Assembly (NCBI GenBank): GCA_030674185.1
Contig: JAPXFY010000015.1
Span: 29,041,685 to 29,105,684 of the forward strand
DNA length: 64,000 bases
Origin: Monoplex corrugatus
Taxonomy: Eukaryota; Mollusca; Gastropoda; Littorinimorpha; Ranellidae
Direction: 5' to 3'
Each line of letters begins with the position of its first letter. The stretch's first letter is position 1. A model generated the notes under the pieces. The model did no database searches and was not told where the DNA came from. It saw nothing but the letters and a program-made list of their open reading frames with translations. Positions 12,060 through 22,915 of the stretch are shown piece by piece. The position numbers were made by a program, and so were the translations under genes.

Positions 12060-12555
12060 GGAAAAGGGGTTTTAGTTAAAATAATTTACGCTATGTCAAA
12101 CAGATATTTATGAAGTTTTCGTTTAAACCTATGTAGTGATGCACAGGACTTCATGCTGGTGGGAAATGAATTCCAGAGAAACCTACAATAAAGGAAATTA
12201 TCGTTTTGAACATGTCTGATCTTGGTCTTGGAAGACAGAGGCTGTATCTTGAATGTATGCTACTGTTATGTGTGTGGCGAAGAATAAACGGTTCTGTTAA
12301 GTATTTTGGGTGGATCTGTGTACAGTCTTGTACATTTGTGTGCTTTTGTTGTACTTAAGTTGGTTTTTGAGTAATAACAGTCCTATTACTTTACATTTTT
12401 GATCTGTGGTTAGGGAGCTGTCAGTTACTAAGATTTCCCAGCTGTTCTGAACAGGAAATGAATTCTTTTTAATAGAGCTTAACAGCAACCATCCCATATT
12501 GTTGATGCATAATCAATACGGGATTTAATATGGGCAGCATAGAATAGTTTTTTTT
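12060..12555 (-). pseudogene. LINE C-terminal domain (jockey-superfamily-like) relic
   Basis: The minus strand encodes AAHIKSRIDYASTIWDGCC, then LLLLKNQLKYNKSTQMYK, then RHTHNSS, then LPRPRSDMFK, and near 12120 a LHxFKRKLHKYL-like end. This order is the post-RT region of many CR1/jockey-type LINEs. It needs several frame changes; the longest open piece is 12297-12497. The RT itself is absent. Confidence 0.6.
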
Positions 12556-12672
12556 CTCTTTTTTCTCGGTTTTTTTTTTTGTCTTGCTTTTTTTCTGCTT
12601 CAATGCTGATAAAGTATGAAAGCTTTCTCAGAAAAAAATAGATCCTTAGCGTTTTACTGATTTACCGAGAGA

Positions 12673-12675
<3 letters not shown>

Positions 12676-12756
<81 letters not shown>
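12676..12756. repeat. (GA)n microsatellite
   Basis: About 80 bases of pure GA repeats. Confidence 0.97.
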
Positions 12757-12759
<3 letters not shown>

Positions 12760-13740
12760 TGTTAATGAAAACTATATTATTATTCCAACATTTGTTGAAT
12801 AGCATTGGCGATCAATTAAAGAATGTATAGTTTAACACAACAATAAGATACATAATCAAGAAGGCAATAGAATACACTGTTAGAATCCTAGCTTATATGC
12901 GTATGCTTAGCGTTCATATTTGTACGTCATATAGTCAGCTGCGTGGTAGATGAGGCATAATTAACATATGATGCACTATAAGTTGGAGGAAAGGAAGACA
13001 AGTGAACAGCAGTCGAAAAGTCTTACAGTTTTAATTTGTCACTGGACTCAACAGAAAATGTAACTTGGGAAATGAAGCCACTGCACTATTAGCTTCAAAA
13101 GTTCTTGATCTCAGATTAACTCGTATTCACTGATGGGTCAGATTTCATTTTCACCTTTGGGCCAGTCAAGAAAAAAAAGATGACAGAAAAATGAAAATGA
13201 TGATCAGAGCATATTTCACCATCACCTGTTCTGGGTCGTTAATGCACCAGTGATGAGTTTTTGACAATCAAAAGTATAATTGCACGTGCGAAATGCAGAC
13301 AAATTGGCCAGTATAATGACGACGATTGTTCTTTTTTTGTTGTTGTTAATTTTTGTCTTGTCAACTGCGATTTGTATCTTGGCCTATTTGTTAAGTTTCA
13401 AAATCGACACAGATAGAAAACCCCTTTTGTGAATATCCCTAGGCTCGTAAACCATTTCAGCCTGTCTCAACTCCTGCTTTCTTTTCACAATATCTATCAT
13501 TACAGTCTGGTCCTACCAGTTAAATAAATAAGCAAATAACCAAATAAACAAGCACTGTCTTTTCTGCCAAAAATCATCCGTCTCAAAAACAAAAAGTTAA
13601 CGTGTTTCATCTGTCCCTCTTTTCATGAACGTGTCAAGCCGAATTCTTGAAACTCAGGATTCCACGTAGCTTTGTAATGATCCCATGGAAAGAGAGGCCG
13701 TTTTACGTAATAGGCAACGGTTTGTCGAATTAATGTAAAT
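12757..13740. other. AT-rich stretch without recognised gene
   Basis: No ORF with recognisable homology, no RNA gene and no tandem repeat. Likely unique or very old repeat DNA. Confidence 0.5.
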
Positions 13741-14387
13741 GTCTTTGAACATTGTTTCCAATCTTCCATTTTTGTCCAGAATCCTTCTCGAGGCTGACGA
13801 GTTATCTACAAGCCAATACTTTTCTTCAACCTTTTCAGCCAGCCTATCGGAAAACCTACAGTACAGAAACTGCTTTCGTAAAAGTTGTTAATGATCTTCT
13901 GCGGGCTTCCATAAGGGAAAAGTATCCATTTTGTCAGGATCAGATCTTTCAGCAGCGTTTGACACTACTGACCATAACATCATGAGCTCAAGACTGTCAT
14001 CCACATTTGGCTGCGTACAACTGTTCTTGAGTGGTTCTAGTCGTTCCTTTCTTGTCGAACTCATGCTGCTGTTACCAGTGACATAAGGTCAACTCCATCT
14101 CTGCTGAAATGTGATGCCCCACAGGACTCTGTTCTGGGCTCTGTTCTCTTCACGATGTATTTACAACCACTCAGCTCTGTTATTAACTTAAACAATCAGG
14201 AACACTCTATCATTTGTTTGCTGATCATTTACAACTGTACCGTTCTGCTTACCTGAGAGACATCTCAAGCATTGCTAGAGAAATCAGGAACACCGTTGAG
14301 TACATAGCTGCCAAGATAAAAGCACACAACCTAAATATGAAGAAAAGAGTGAACTCATGTATACTGGTACAAAATCAAATCTTAACA

Positions 14388-14399
14388 AAAACAACAACT

Positions 14400-14445
<46 letters not shown>

Positions 14446-14500
14446 ACAACAACAACAACAACAACAACAACAATACTACTACTACTACTACTACTACTCA
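14388..14500. repeat. (CAA)n followed by (TAC)n microsatellite
   Basis: About 85 bases of CAA units, then about 27 bases of TAC units, inside the decayed CR1/L2-like RT. It produces artefactual poly-Thr, poly-Asn and poly-Gln frames. Confidence 0.95.
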
Positions 14501-14903
14501 AAGACCGTGGTTATCTCAGTCCGTACTATAGCCTTCAGCAAATCTGAAAGGAATCTTGTTGTTTCACGAAAGCTCATGTTAGCTAGTAGAATATAAGGAA
14601 AATCGGCCCATTTCTCTTCGCTGAAGTCACAAACAAGCTGTGTGTTTCTTTCATTCTATCCAGACTAGACCACTGCAACTCTCTCTTAGCTGGATTTTCC
14701 GATGAAGATCTATCCAAAATCAAATGAATGTAAAACAATGCTGTTCGACTTGTCCTACGGGAAAGCACGAAAATCACACGAATCCAAAACAGTACTGTTC
14801 GAATTGTCCTACGGAAAGCAAACGTTTCAGTGCAAAAGCGCTCTTGCAAAAACAGTCAAAGCAAGAATGAGTACAAAACAGCCACACTCTGCTTTCAAAG
14901 TTA

Positions 14904-15157
14904 GAATACCATGCCAACATATAGAATACCATGCCAACACATACAATACCATGCCAACATACAGAACACATATAGAATACCATGCCAACATATAGAATAA
15001 CATGCCAACGTACAGAACACCATGCCAACATGTAGAATACCATGCGAACATATAGAATACCATGCCAACATATAGAATACCATGCCAACATATAGAATAC
15101 CATGCCAACATATACAATACCATGCCAACATATGCAATACCATGCCAACATATAGAT
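14904..15157. repeat. 20-bp minisatellite, about 12 copies
   Basis: Tandem units of about 20 bp, consensus CATGCCAACATATAGAATAC, with single-base variants (acatac, acgtac, atgtag, atatgc) and a few shortened units. Units are adjacent with no spacers. It lies within a LINE ORF, between the conserved region before LHWLPV and the C-terminal region. The minus strand reads repeated WHGI/FYMLAWYS, an artefact. Confidence 0.95.
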
Positions 15158-15762
15158 TGACTGTCAGAACTTCATCTGATTTACAAAGCTTCCTAAGCTC
15201 TCAAGTCTCAAGAGCTTCTCTCTTAACCATACCTCGGTTATCACCAACAACTTGCGAAACGAAATCCATCTGTTTTTGGCATAACAACACAGAACTCCCT
15301 CCCAGCGTATTTCAAGACAAAGCAGTTGTCTCCTTCCTTTCAAAAAGCCTCTCAAAACATATCTCTTTCAGAAATATCTCCACAATCCATAAATCAGTGC
15401 TTGTGGCTCTTTTACGTCCAGCCATACTGCATTTGTCCAGGCCTATGTATATGCGTTTGTGTGCGCGCGCGAGTGTTCGTGTATGTGTATGCGGAGGGTA
15501 TGTGTGTGTTCAATGTGTGTAAACGTGTGTGTGTGCGTGTATGTACGTAATACAAACTCCTCACTGACAAATGAAAAAGAAATTTGTTGTTATTTTGGAT
15601 GAACTATGTTTATACTGTCTGGATTTATTGGTGTATGTATCCGAATTTGCACTTCATTAATGTATTGACATGGCATCCTGCCCCCTGTTTTTTGTAAAGT
15701 GCAAGGGGCATTATCTTTTTGTCCTATATAAATGGAATTATCATCATTATCATTGTTATATA

Positions 15763-15890
15763 ATAATAATAATAATAATAATAATGATGATCATGATGAT
15801 GATAATAATAATAACAATAATAACAATATTAATAACAACAACAATAATAATAATAATAATAATAATTATCAGTTATTATTATTACTATTA
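15763..15890. repeat. (AAT)n-type microsatellite
   Basis: Interrupted AAT/ATG/AAC trinucleotide tract, probably grown from the 3' tail repeat of the preceding LINE. Confidence 0.85.
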
Positions 15891-16570
15891 TTGATAATCG
15901 GCAGCCGATTACGTGGGTTTGGCAAACATTTTCTCATTCCATGGAAACGGCAATTTCAAAGCCACCACAAAAGAAATTTATACTGGGAAATGGCTCCAAA
16001 ATATTTTGAGTGGATATATAAAAGTCACTTATTCATTAACCTAACAGAAAAACATACCTAAGCTTATTACATTTTGTATCGTTAATATTCATCTGTAGTT
16101 GGTCAGGTTAAAGCTGAAAAATATTCTTCGTCGACCTTTTGTAAAAAAAAAAAAAAGTCTGCATTAGACAGCTCTTTCACTGTGTTGGAGTTGCAGATGC
16201 AAAGTGAATTTCCATTTTCTCGTGATAACGTGGTAAGCAACATAACACAATCAGTGGGCCTGTTTAAGTTTCATGTAAAAAATCAGTAGGCCTAGGAGTG
16301 TACCTGTAGTAAATGCAGAAACTGTGTAAAACTATGAGCACTTGGCAGGTAAAGATTAATAACCACGTATATTTTATGAGTGCGTCTACATAGAGATACG
16401 TTACTGTTGTGAGCGTGGTCGTCAGTTAACAAGAGCATAAGACCGAAAACGTAAGAAGCAAAGTCTGGAACTTGGTCTCAAAACATATCCTGCTATTTCA
16501 TCCTTTGCCATCTTACGTAACTAACTACTCTTTCAATTTCGAATGCCAAAATGTCCTGTTATGTGGTGTG
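15891..16570. other. Stretch without recognised gene
   Basis: AT-rich DNA with a poly-A run at 16144-16156. No coding homology or structured RNA recognised. Confidence 0.5.
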
Positions 16571-16585
16571 ATCTGTGTGTACGCG

Positions 16586-16588
<3 letters not shown>

Positions 16589-16670
<82 letters not shown>

Positions 16671-16725
16671 TGTGTGTGCGCGTGTGTGCGCGCGCGCATG
16701 TGTGTGCGCGCGCGTGTGTGTGTGT
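16589..16725. repeat. (GT)n microsatellite with GC-alternating end
   Basis: About 80 bases of GT followed by mixed GTGC/GCGC alternation. The region has Z-DNA-forming composition. Confidence 0.95.
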
Positions 16726-17409
16726 TCAGTCATTAGTTCTTTTAACGTCTATTCATGCAAGTGTTCTTAGAGAAGCAGTGATAATGGATAATAAATGAAT
16801 TGGATGTGATGGACTCATGGAGGAGTTACCGATGGTGTCGCCACGGTCAGTATAGTGTTCTTTGGGACCACGTCTGTAGATAAATAGGGGTCGAGGGTGA
16901 AAGATGTCTTGTGGAAGAAGTTTGTGTGTGTTTGTATGTGCGTGCGTGCGCGCGAGCGTGCGTGCGTGTATGTGTATGTACGTGCGAGCGTGTGTTTGTG
17001 GAGGGGAGGGGAATTACAGGCGGCGCGAGGCCAGTAGGTTCTCCAGGTGTAGCTGGGTGGAGTTTGGGTGTGGTCCACATGGCCTGCGGAACATGTTGCC
17101 GTATGTCCAGATCCACTTGTTGGCGACTGCAACACATCCATCATTGTTATCTCAAAGTCTTTGTTATTCTCTATCTCTTCTTTGTCTCTCTTTAAGTTTG
17201 TAAGTCTGTCATACCCGTCAGCACTGTATCGCTGTCTGTGTGTCTGGTCGCCTCGAGTGTCCTTGTTTATTTTACCATTTGTGATCCGTTTTCACGAAAC
17301 TACTTACAAGCTGCACAAGCCAAGTTGTGCTAAAGGCCCGTAAAGATGATCACGGGTCAGATGATGATTTTCTGCACGTTGTCTTCTCTCCCAGCCTTTG
17401 TCCTGAAAC

Positions 17410-17415
<6 letters not shown>
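16726..17415. other. Stretch without recognised gene
   Basis: Contains a second GT/GC-rich tract at 16920-17000 and no protein homology that I recognise. Confidence 0.5.

Positions 17416-17466
<51 letters not shown>
17416..17466. repeat. (CT)n microsatellite
   Basis: About 50 bases of CT repeats. Confidence 0.96.
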
Positions 17467-17471
<5 letters not shown>

Positions 17472-17639
17472 CTCCCCCAAACACCCTACACAAATTCCAG
17501 ATACGGCATATTCCAAGATCAACCTTGCTTACTTTCTCAATCCCGTCAAAAGTGATCATGAATAAGAACTCAAGATCTCATAGATGATTCCATTACCAGA
17601 TCTTTGATCCCACGAGACGGTGGAACTCTCCCCTCATCC

Positions 17640-18420
17640 AGCTTGACAAACTTGATCAGGAATGGTACACTCCATCAGCTGCTGCTTCCACAAATGGCTG
17701 TTAAAAGTTACACGGCAGAGCCTACCAACACATAAACCAGAAATCCCTCATAAATTGAGGTCAGATTGCGACAGAATCGTCAGCTCGACCCACCTGAACG
17801 CTGGGACTCTTTCGAAAACCCTACAGGTCGCCTCCACTTCCAGGCGCAAAGGTACCAATCCCTTTACAACCGCAAAAATAGGAAAGCATGGGTGTCTTGG
17901 TGCATCAAGAATCGGTTGATTAATCTAACCCTAAAACAATTATATAGCCTACTTCCACTTCCAGCGGGACCATGCACCGAACAATATCTGAGGTTACCGC
18001 TCCACCATCTGGACCATGTTCGCCTTAGCAGACTACACAGTTTTAGTGGTAGGTATACTAAACAGAGCATCGCATTCCACCATAACGACTCCATATCCTT
18101 GATTTTCCTTCAAGAGCTCAGAACACCATCCAACCGCTGGAAGGACCGTCACTTCGACTTCTATTCGTCCCTTAACAGATATTACAGACAAGTCATCTGA
18201 GGAACATTACTTCTATTCGGTACGCTGTTTCACTTGGTACTGGGATCACACCAAACCAAACACGCCACACGTAAACATCCTTTCTTCTCAAGCAATGAGA
18301 ACCACGAAAAAAAAAATCACTGCTGCTACAATACCCCAATGGATCTCCCAAACTATCTCCTGAGCTACCGATCGCCCGATGAGACACCAGCACATTGAAT
18401 CCCAGAGTTCACGAAATACT
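17640..18420 (+). pseudogene. Possible DIRS/Crypton-type tyrosine recombinase relic
   Basis: ORF 17766-18200 contains RYQSLYNRKNRKAWVSWCIK, like the N-terminal SAM-like part of DIRS/Crypton recombinases. It continues with LTLKQLYSLLPLPAGPCTEQ, where these enzymes have an L-LLLLTG-R block. After a frame change, 18290-18400 reads KKKITAATIPQWISQTIS and ATDRPMRH. This resembles the conserved region before the HxxR of such recombinases (VTAATIARWIK). The catalytic Arg, His and Tyr cannot all be placed. It may belong with the DIRS-like RT fragment at 4.9-5.4 kb, but the distance and gaps prevent linking them. Confidence 0.4.
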
Positions 18421-18784
18421 GGGGCCCCTGGCTACATTGTCGTGCTTTCATCGTTTTGTTTATTTGGCTAACAATTTAGGAGCAATGTATTGGCACTTGG
18501 AGAACCCTTTTATAAAATATTATCAAAGGGAACTTCACTTATCTGGGACATGGTTCCCACGAAACCTCATCTGACACTACACACTCTACCATTTCCGTCC
18601 CTGGGCCGTCAGTTCGAGCCTCAAAGGCGATACGTCCCTCTTCCATTCTTTACATTCGCACAAGGATAATTTTGCATGAAACAAGAAGAGGACTTCTTTC
18701 TCAAATCCCCTCCCCCTTTTTTTTTTCTATTTGATCTTACCGTTTTTAAAAAAAAAAAGCCCGCCCTATCCCGCTCGTATCACT
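18421..18784. other. Stretch without recognised gene
   Basis: Nothing recognised apart from a T-run and an A-run at 18719-18760. Confidence 0.5.
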
Positions 18785-18985
18785 CTGGTCCTCACTAGTG
18801 ACATCTTTAACAGGCATATGAACGGCACAAAGCAAGTTGAACAGAGGCTTGTCAAAAGGGAATGCCATCATGATTATCTATACCGGAACGATGCACAGGG
18901 ATGTCACTGATCGAAATTCTGGATCGCACATGTTGCACATGGTGCGTGCAATTAGCTAAACAGGGATTTGAAAAAAAAATATCAT
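18785..18985. repeat. Foldback repeat family, copy 2 (partial)
   Basis: Collinear with 2297-2500: shared segments include GACATNTTTA, CTTGTCAA, then GATGTCACTGAYCGAAATTCTGG, and AAACAGGGATTKG. Only one arm and its outer flank are present; I could not find the opposite arm. It confirms that the 2.3-2.65 kb hairpin is a dispersed repeat. Confidence 0.65.
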
Positions 18986-19600
18986 GAGAACTGAATGCGG
19001 TACAGATATCTGCCCTAATGTTTTCTGGAAATGAGCAGGAAACAAAGGAAATGGAGGAATCGACACTGCTGCTGACGCCAAGATAAGATAACTGAAAGCT
19101 TAAGCGTCCATCCCTTTCATGCAGTGTCAATTCAAAGTGCGATTCTCTTACATCATCAGCCGCATCCCCTTAAACCATTATAAAACGTGTCTCACATTCT
19201 CTGTTTCTACATGCTTTTCAATTACGGTGACGTTCAGTTTCCTGCTGCCTCTATACAGCAGTAACTTTACGTCTTTACGTCTTTGATTCGGTAGTTCAGA
19301 GGGTTTTGCCACTGGGGGAAGAGATTGGCATTAAAGGAAAGTGATGGTGGCCTTTTCACCCTGGAGGACATTTACTTTGGTTCTACGACTGAAAAATTAT
19401 CATCGTAGCAGGGTCCTCAGCAGTTGGGTCAAAACAGGCGCTGCAGAATCCGCCCACATGACACACGCAGCGCTGGGTCTCGTCTAGTAGTTGGCTTCAC
19501 GGTGGCTTGATACTGATGGTTCATAACTGACTCCCTGACACTGAAACTGAGAACCTGGTTTTAGTAATGTAGTCCGGTGAACTGAAATATGTTAGTGGTA
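18986..19600. other. Stretch without recognised gene
   Basis: No coding homology, tandem repeat or RNA structure recognised. Confidence 0.5.
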
Positions 19601-20880
19601 ATGTCACTACCTCAAATCAAACCGAACCTTACAACAACCAAGCATCAACTCCTCACCTGTCTCACCTGTCGGCGTCACCGGGTTCGATGTCTGGACACCA
19701 CCATCTCCCTCCAGATCACTCTGTCTTGACTTCTGTTGACATCTTCTTGAATATTTAGGCCACTGACTTTGGTTATGTTCTCGATCTATGACATTGGAGT
19801 TCTGCCTTTCTTCCTTTATGCCACCGTTTTTCCTTGAAAGATGGTCCATGTTCTTGTTGCCTGACACATGGCCGATGTATTTTAGTCTTCTCTTGTTGAT
19901 GTCTGCTAGTAGTTTTCTGGTGGTATCAAGTTCTTCCAGGACACTTTCATTAGGTCTTCTGTCTGTCCATTTGACACGTAGTAGTCTCCGATAAAACCAC
20001 ATCTCTGCTGCCTCAATTCTTCTGCAATCAGTATTTCTCAGAGTCCAGGCTTCGCAGCCATAAATCACGACTGGCCGGATCAAACACTTTAGAAATCTAA
20101 CTTTCAGGCCATTGGGTATGCCTCTGTCTTTCCCGATATTGTTGAGTTGGACCATTTTTTACTTTGTCATTCCAATTTTTTTTCTTTTGTTTTTTAAAAT
20201 TTTTTAGGATCATCGCACTCAGGGAGGTTACCTTTGTGGTCACCTTTTTTTTTTCGTCCCATTATTTTTTACGCCACCTTAAGGCCACAGAAGCTGGAAC
20301 AGTTTTTATAATGCAATGATGATGATGTCGATGAGGATAATAATCATGATGCTATAGAGTTCCATCTATGATCGAGACTGCGTGACAGGGTTGTACTCTA
20401 CGCTTACTATCATAATATATCCTGGTGTCAACCAGGCCTGAGAGATACAGACACCTGTTGTGCTGGTCAGAAGATTTGAGCAACACCTCAATGATGCATC
20501 CGTGAAGGTCATTCCATTTCTTGTTTTGGTGTCTTTGGAGCAGGTTCCATCATCAGTTTTTACAGAGCAAAGATATTTGAAATCCTTAACATTTTTCTAA
20601 AGAAACTTTGTTAATTGTGATGTCATGATTGTTTTCAGTGTCTTTGCCTTTGGTATGTAGCACTTTTTTCTTGGCGTTCAAGTTTAGATCATCCTTTTTG
20701 CCCGCTGCATCTACCCTGTATATAATGCTTTTTATGTCTGCTAACTGCGCAGTATCATCAGCATAGCGCAGGTTTTTAAGATTTTTTCCTCTCATCTTTA
20801 TACCCATGCCTTCTATGTCAGCATCTCTCATGACTTGCTCCGTGTAGATGTTGAAGACACTGACACTGACACATGGTTTA
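19600..20880 (-). mobile_element. RTE-B LINE fragment (RT end and C-terminal domain)
   Basis: The minus strand encodes FNIYTEQVMRDA and NLRYADDTAQLA (20586-20880), the GVRQG-downstream and catalytic RT blocks with YADD intact. A frameshifted YLGS-like region follows near 20400-20500. Then ORF 20155-19607 carries VIYGCEAWTLRNTDCRRIEA and EMWFYRRLLRVKWTDRRPNE. The latter matches the C-terminal block of RTE-like elements but differs from RTE-A at many positions, so it is a separate family. A CATCATCAT run at about 20314-20345 lies inside and may be an insertion or expansion. Confidence 0.8.
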
Positions 20881-21001
20881 TTGTGAAGGCCACCGACCCA
20901 TACACAAACCAGGGATCGGGGGGAGGGGATTACATTGCTAACATACATCTTGCGTACTTTTCATTCGTCGTCCGTTTTCTAGTAGCAATGTACAAACATT
21001 T

Positions 21002-22902
21002 TCAGACTGTTACCTCCTCTCGAAGCTTTAAAGCATAAAATATGAACATCGCCAATTTTCTGGAATGTTCTGAATTTTTACACTTTAGGACCATACTCCA
21101 TGAGGGATCAGTGTTGTTTCCAATGATTCGTTGTAAATGTTTATTTCTGATGTCTTTGTAGACTGGACAATCGAACAGAAAATGTGATTCATCTTCTAAA
21201 ATATCTGGACAAAAGGGGCAGCTTTTTCTAGCATAGTTTTCTGTTAAATATCGATTGTTTACACCCAATTCGTTTATGCCTAATCTGAATCTGATCAGAC
21301 AATCACAGAATTTCTTGACAGATACGTCATTAATATACTTTTCTGGTTCGTGGAGTGATTTGAATTGGCGATAGGCAGAGTATCTATCGCTATTGAGTAT
21401 TTTACAGTTCCATTCTTCTTTAAATCGCTCTATCATTTTTTGCTTAAAGGAAGCCAAGAAATTTGACTCGTTAGTCACGCCATTTATCCATACTTCTTGA
21501 AATCCATATTCTTCTAGACACTCTTTAATATTTCTAGCCCAGTTCTTATCTTTACTCCTTTGCTCCCCATCCAGACTATTTAAAAGCATGGTGTGAGCGT
21601 TTTGGTAACCTTGACGCAGGCAATTCAATAAGTTTTAACCAGTATCGCAATGCTGCAATGGTACTGCCAGTGTATAAAGGATACCTCCAGGTTTCTCCAT
21701 ATATCATGTAGTTTGGTGTTTTATTGCTTACACTCAAAAGACGTTTGCATCCAAATAAGTGGGCTGTCTCTATAACAGCAAGCCTTGACGCATCCCATAT
21801 TTCTGCCGCAGATAACATTGGTTTAACTTGTTTTATGGTTTTCATCAAATCTAAAATTTTGCTTTTTGCTTTGCTGGAAAATTCGTCACAAGCAGTGTTA
21901 AAGGACAGTTTTGTTGTGAGAGTGAATCCCAAATACTTGTAGCGATTTACTATTTCAATTTCATTATTTTCATAGAACCATTTTTCTGTAGCTGCAATAT
22001 GCCCTCCTTTTTTGAATATAATAACTTTAGTTTTATCTGAGTTAACCATGAGACCGAGAGATTCTGATGCTTTATGGAGATTGTTTATTTGATTTTGTAA
22101 TCCTGACAGCGTAGATGATATGAGTGCAATGTCATCAGCAAACAATAGTAAGAAAATTTCATCGAGATTAGGAACCATCTGGATACCATGTTTTCCATGC
22201 TTTTTGACGGAAATCTGCTATGGTACCTCAGATATTACAAGTGAAAAAGTAAGGGGACTTAACAGACATCCTTGCTTTACTCCACTGAAAGAAATCTGAG
22301 ATTTTAGCTCCCCAATCTTACACATGATTTAACTGACTTGTACATAGATTTCAGCATATTTATCATTTTAGTTGATTTTGTAACTTTTGCAGAATGTTCC
22401 ATATTGGTCACGATCAACAGTATCAAAAGCTTTTTTTGTAATCGATAAAAGCGACGTAAACCTTCCCATGATGTCTACTATCAAAAGCATTTCTCACTAT
22501 AGAAACTAGAGTGAAAATATGATGAATAGTTGAGAAACCCTTCCGAAACCCTGCCTGTTCTTCACTAATCTTGCCCTCCTTTTCTGCCCATGTATACAGT
22601 CTCTTGTACAGAATAGAGGTGAAGACTTTACTTACGATGCTCAGTAGGGAAATGCCTCGATAATTGTCTGGATTTTGTTCATCTCTTTTTTTACACAGAG
22701 GTATTATTACAGATTTACACCAGTCTTCAGGAAAAGACTGGACTCATACAATCTATTGAAAAGCTTTGCAAGAAAGGGTACAACCAAATCTTAAGCGTAA
22801 TAATTCTCCGCAAATAGACTGTTTTACCTCTTGTTCACAAATTGAGTCATCTAATTCAGCGATATACATTTCCTGCGTCAGTGTGTTACACTGTAGATGA
22901 AC
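21002..22902 (-). pseudogene. LINE-D reverse transcriptase and C-terminal CCHC motif
   Basis: Minus-strand pieces in order: PEDWCKSVIIPLCKKRDEQN with NYRGISLLSIVSKVF (about 22740-22640); EEQAGFRKGFSTIHHI and VAFIDYKKAFDTVDRDQ (about 22570-22400); GVKQGCLLSPLTFSLV (about 22300-22250). ORF 22178-21576 has LLFADDIALISS, KTKVIIFKKGG and YKYLGFTLTTKLSF, so the FADD motif is intact. ORF 21628-21002 ends with CPFCPDILEDESHFLFDC, a C-x2-C-x8-H-x4-C zinc-knuckle-like motif. Three or more frame changes make it non-functional. Confidence 0.8.
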
Positions 22903-22915
22903 ACTGTCTATGGTA

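Larger units (their letters stand above)
13745..15790 (+). mobile_element. CR1/L2-like LINE copy 2, heavily decayed
   Basis: Pieces of the CR1/L2-like RT follow in order in the plus strand: SYLQANTFLQPFQPAYR with STETAFVKVVNDLL (13780-13900); SDLSAAFDTTDHNIMSSRL (13945-13999); PQDSVLG-VLF near 14125; the FADHLQLY remnant of FADDTQLY at 14217; LDHCNSLLAGF near 14670; and LPPSVFQDKAVVSFLSKSL-KH near 15300. The aspartate pair of FADD is lost. It is interrupted by a CAA/TAC microsatellite and a 20-bp minisatellite. A 3' end resembling the usual CR1/L2 tail (TTGTAAAGTGC, then TATATAAATGGAATTATC) precedes the AAT run at about 15763. Confidence 0.7.

Noticed and set aside
14214..14596. Poly-Thr/Asn/Gln frames that could suggest a prion-like protein
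   Set aside because: Caused by the CAA/TAC microsatellite inside a decayed LINE.
14774..15151. Cys/Trp-rich minus frames (WHGI and FYML repeats) resembling a repetitive secreted peptide
   Set aside because: They arise only from the 20-bp minisatellite read on the minus strand, in all three frames.
14904..15157. Regular repeats that could suggest a CRISPR array
   Set aside because: Units are contiguous 20-mers with no unique spacers, in a eukaryotic LINE; it is a minisatellite.
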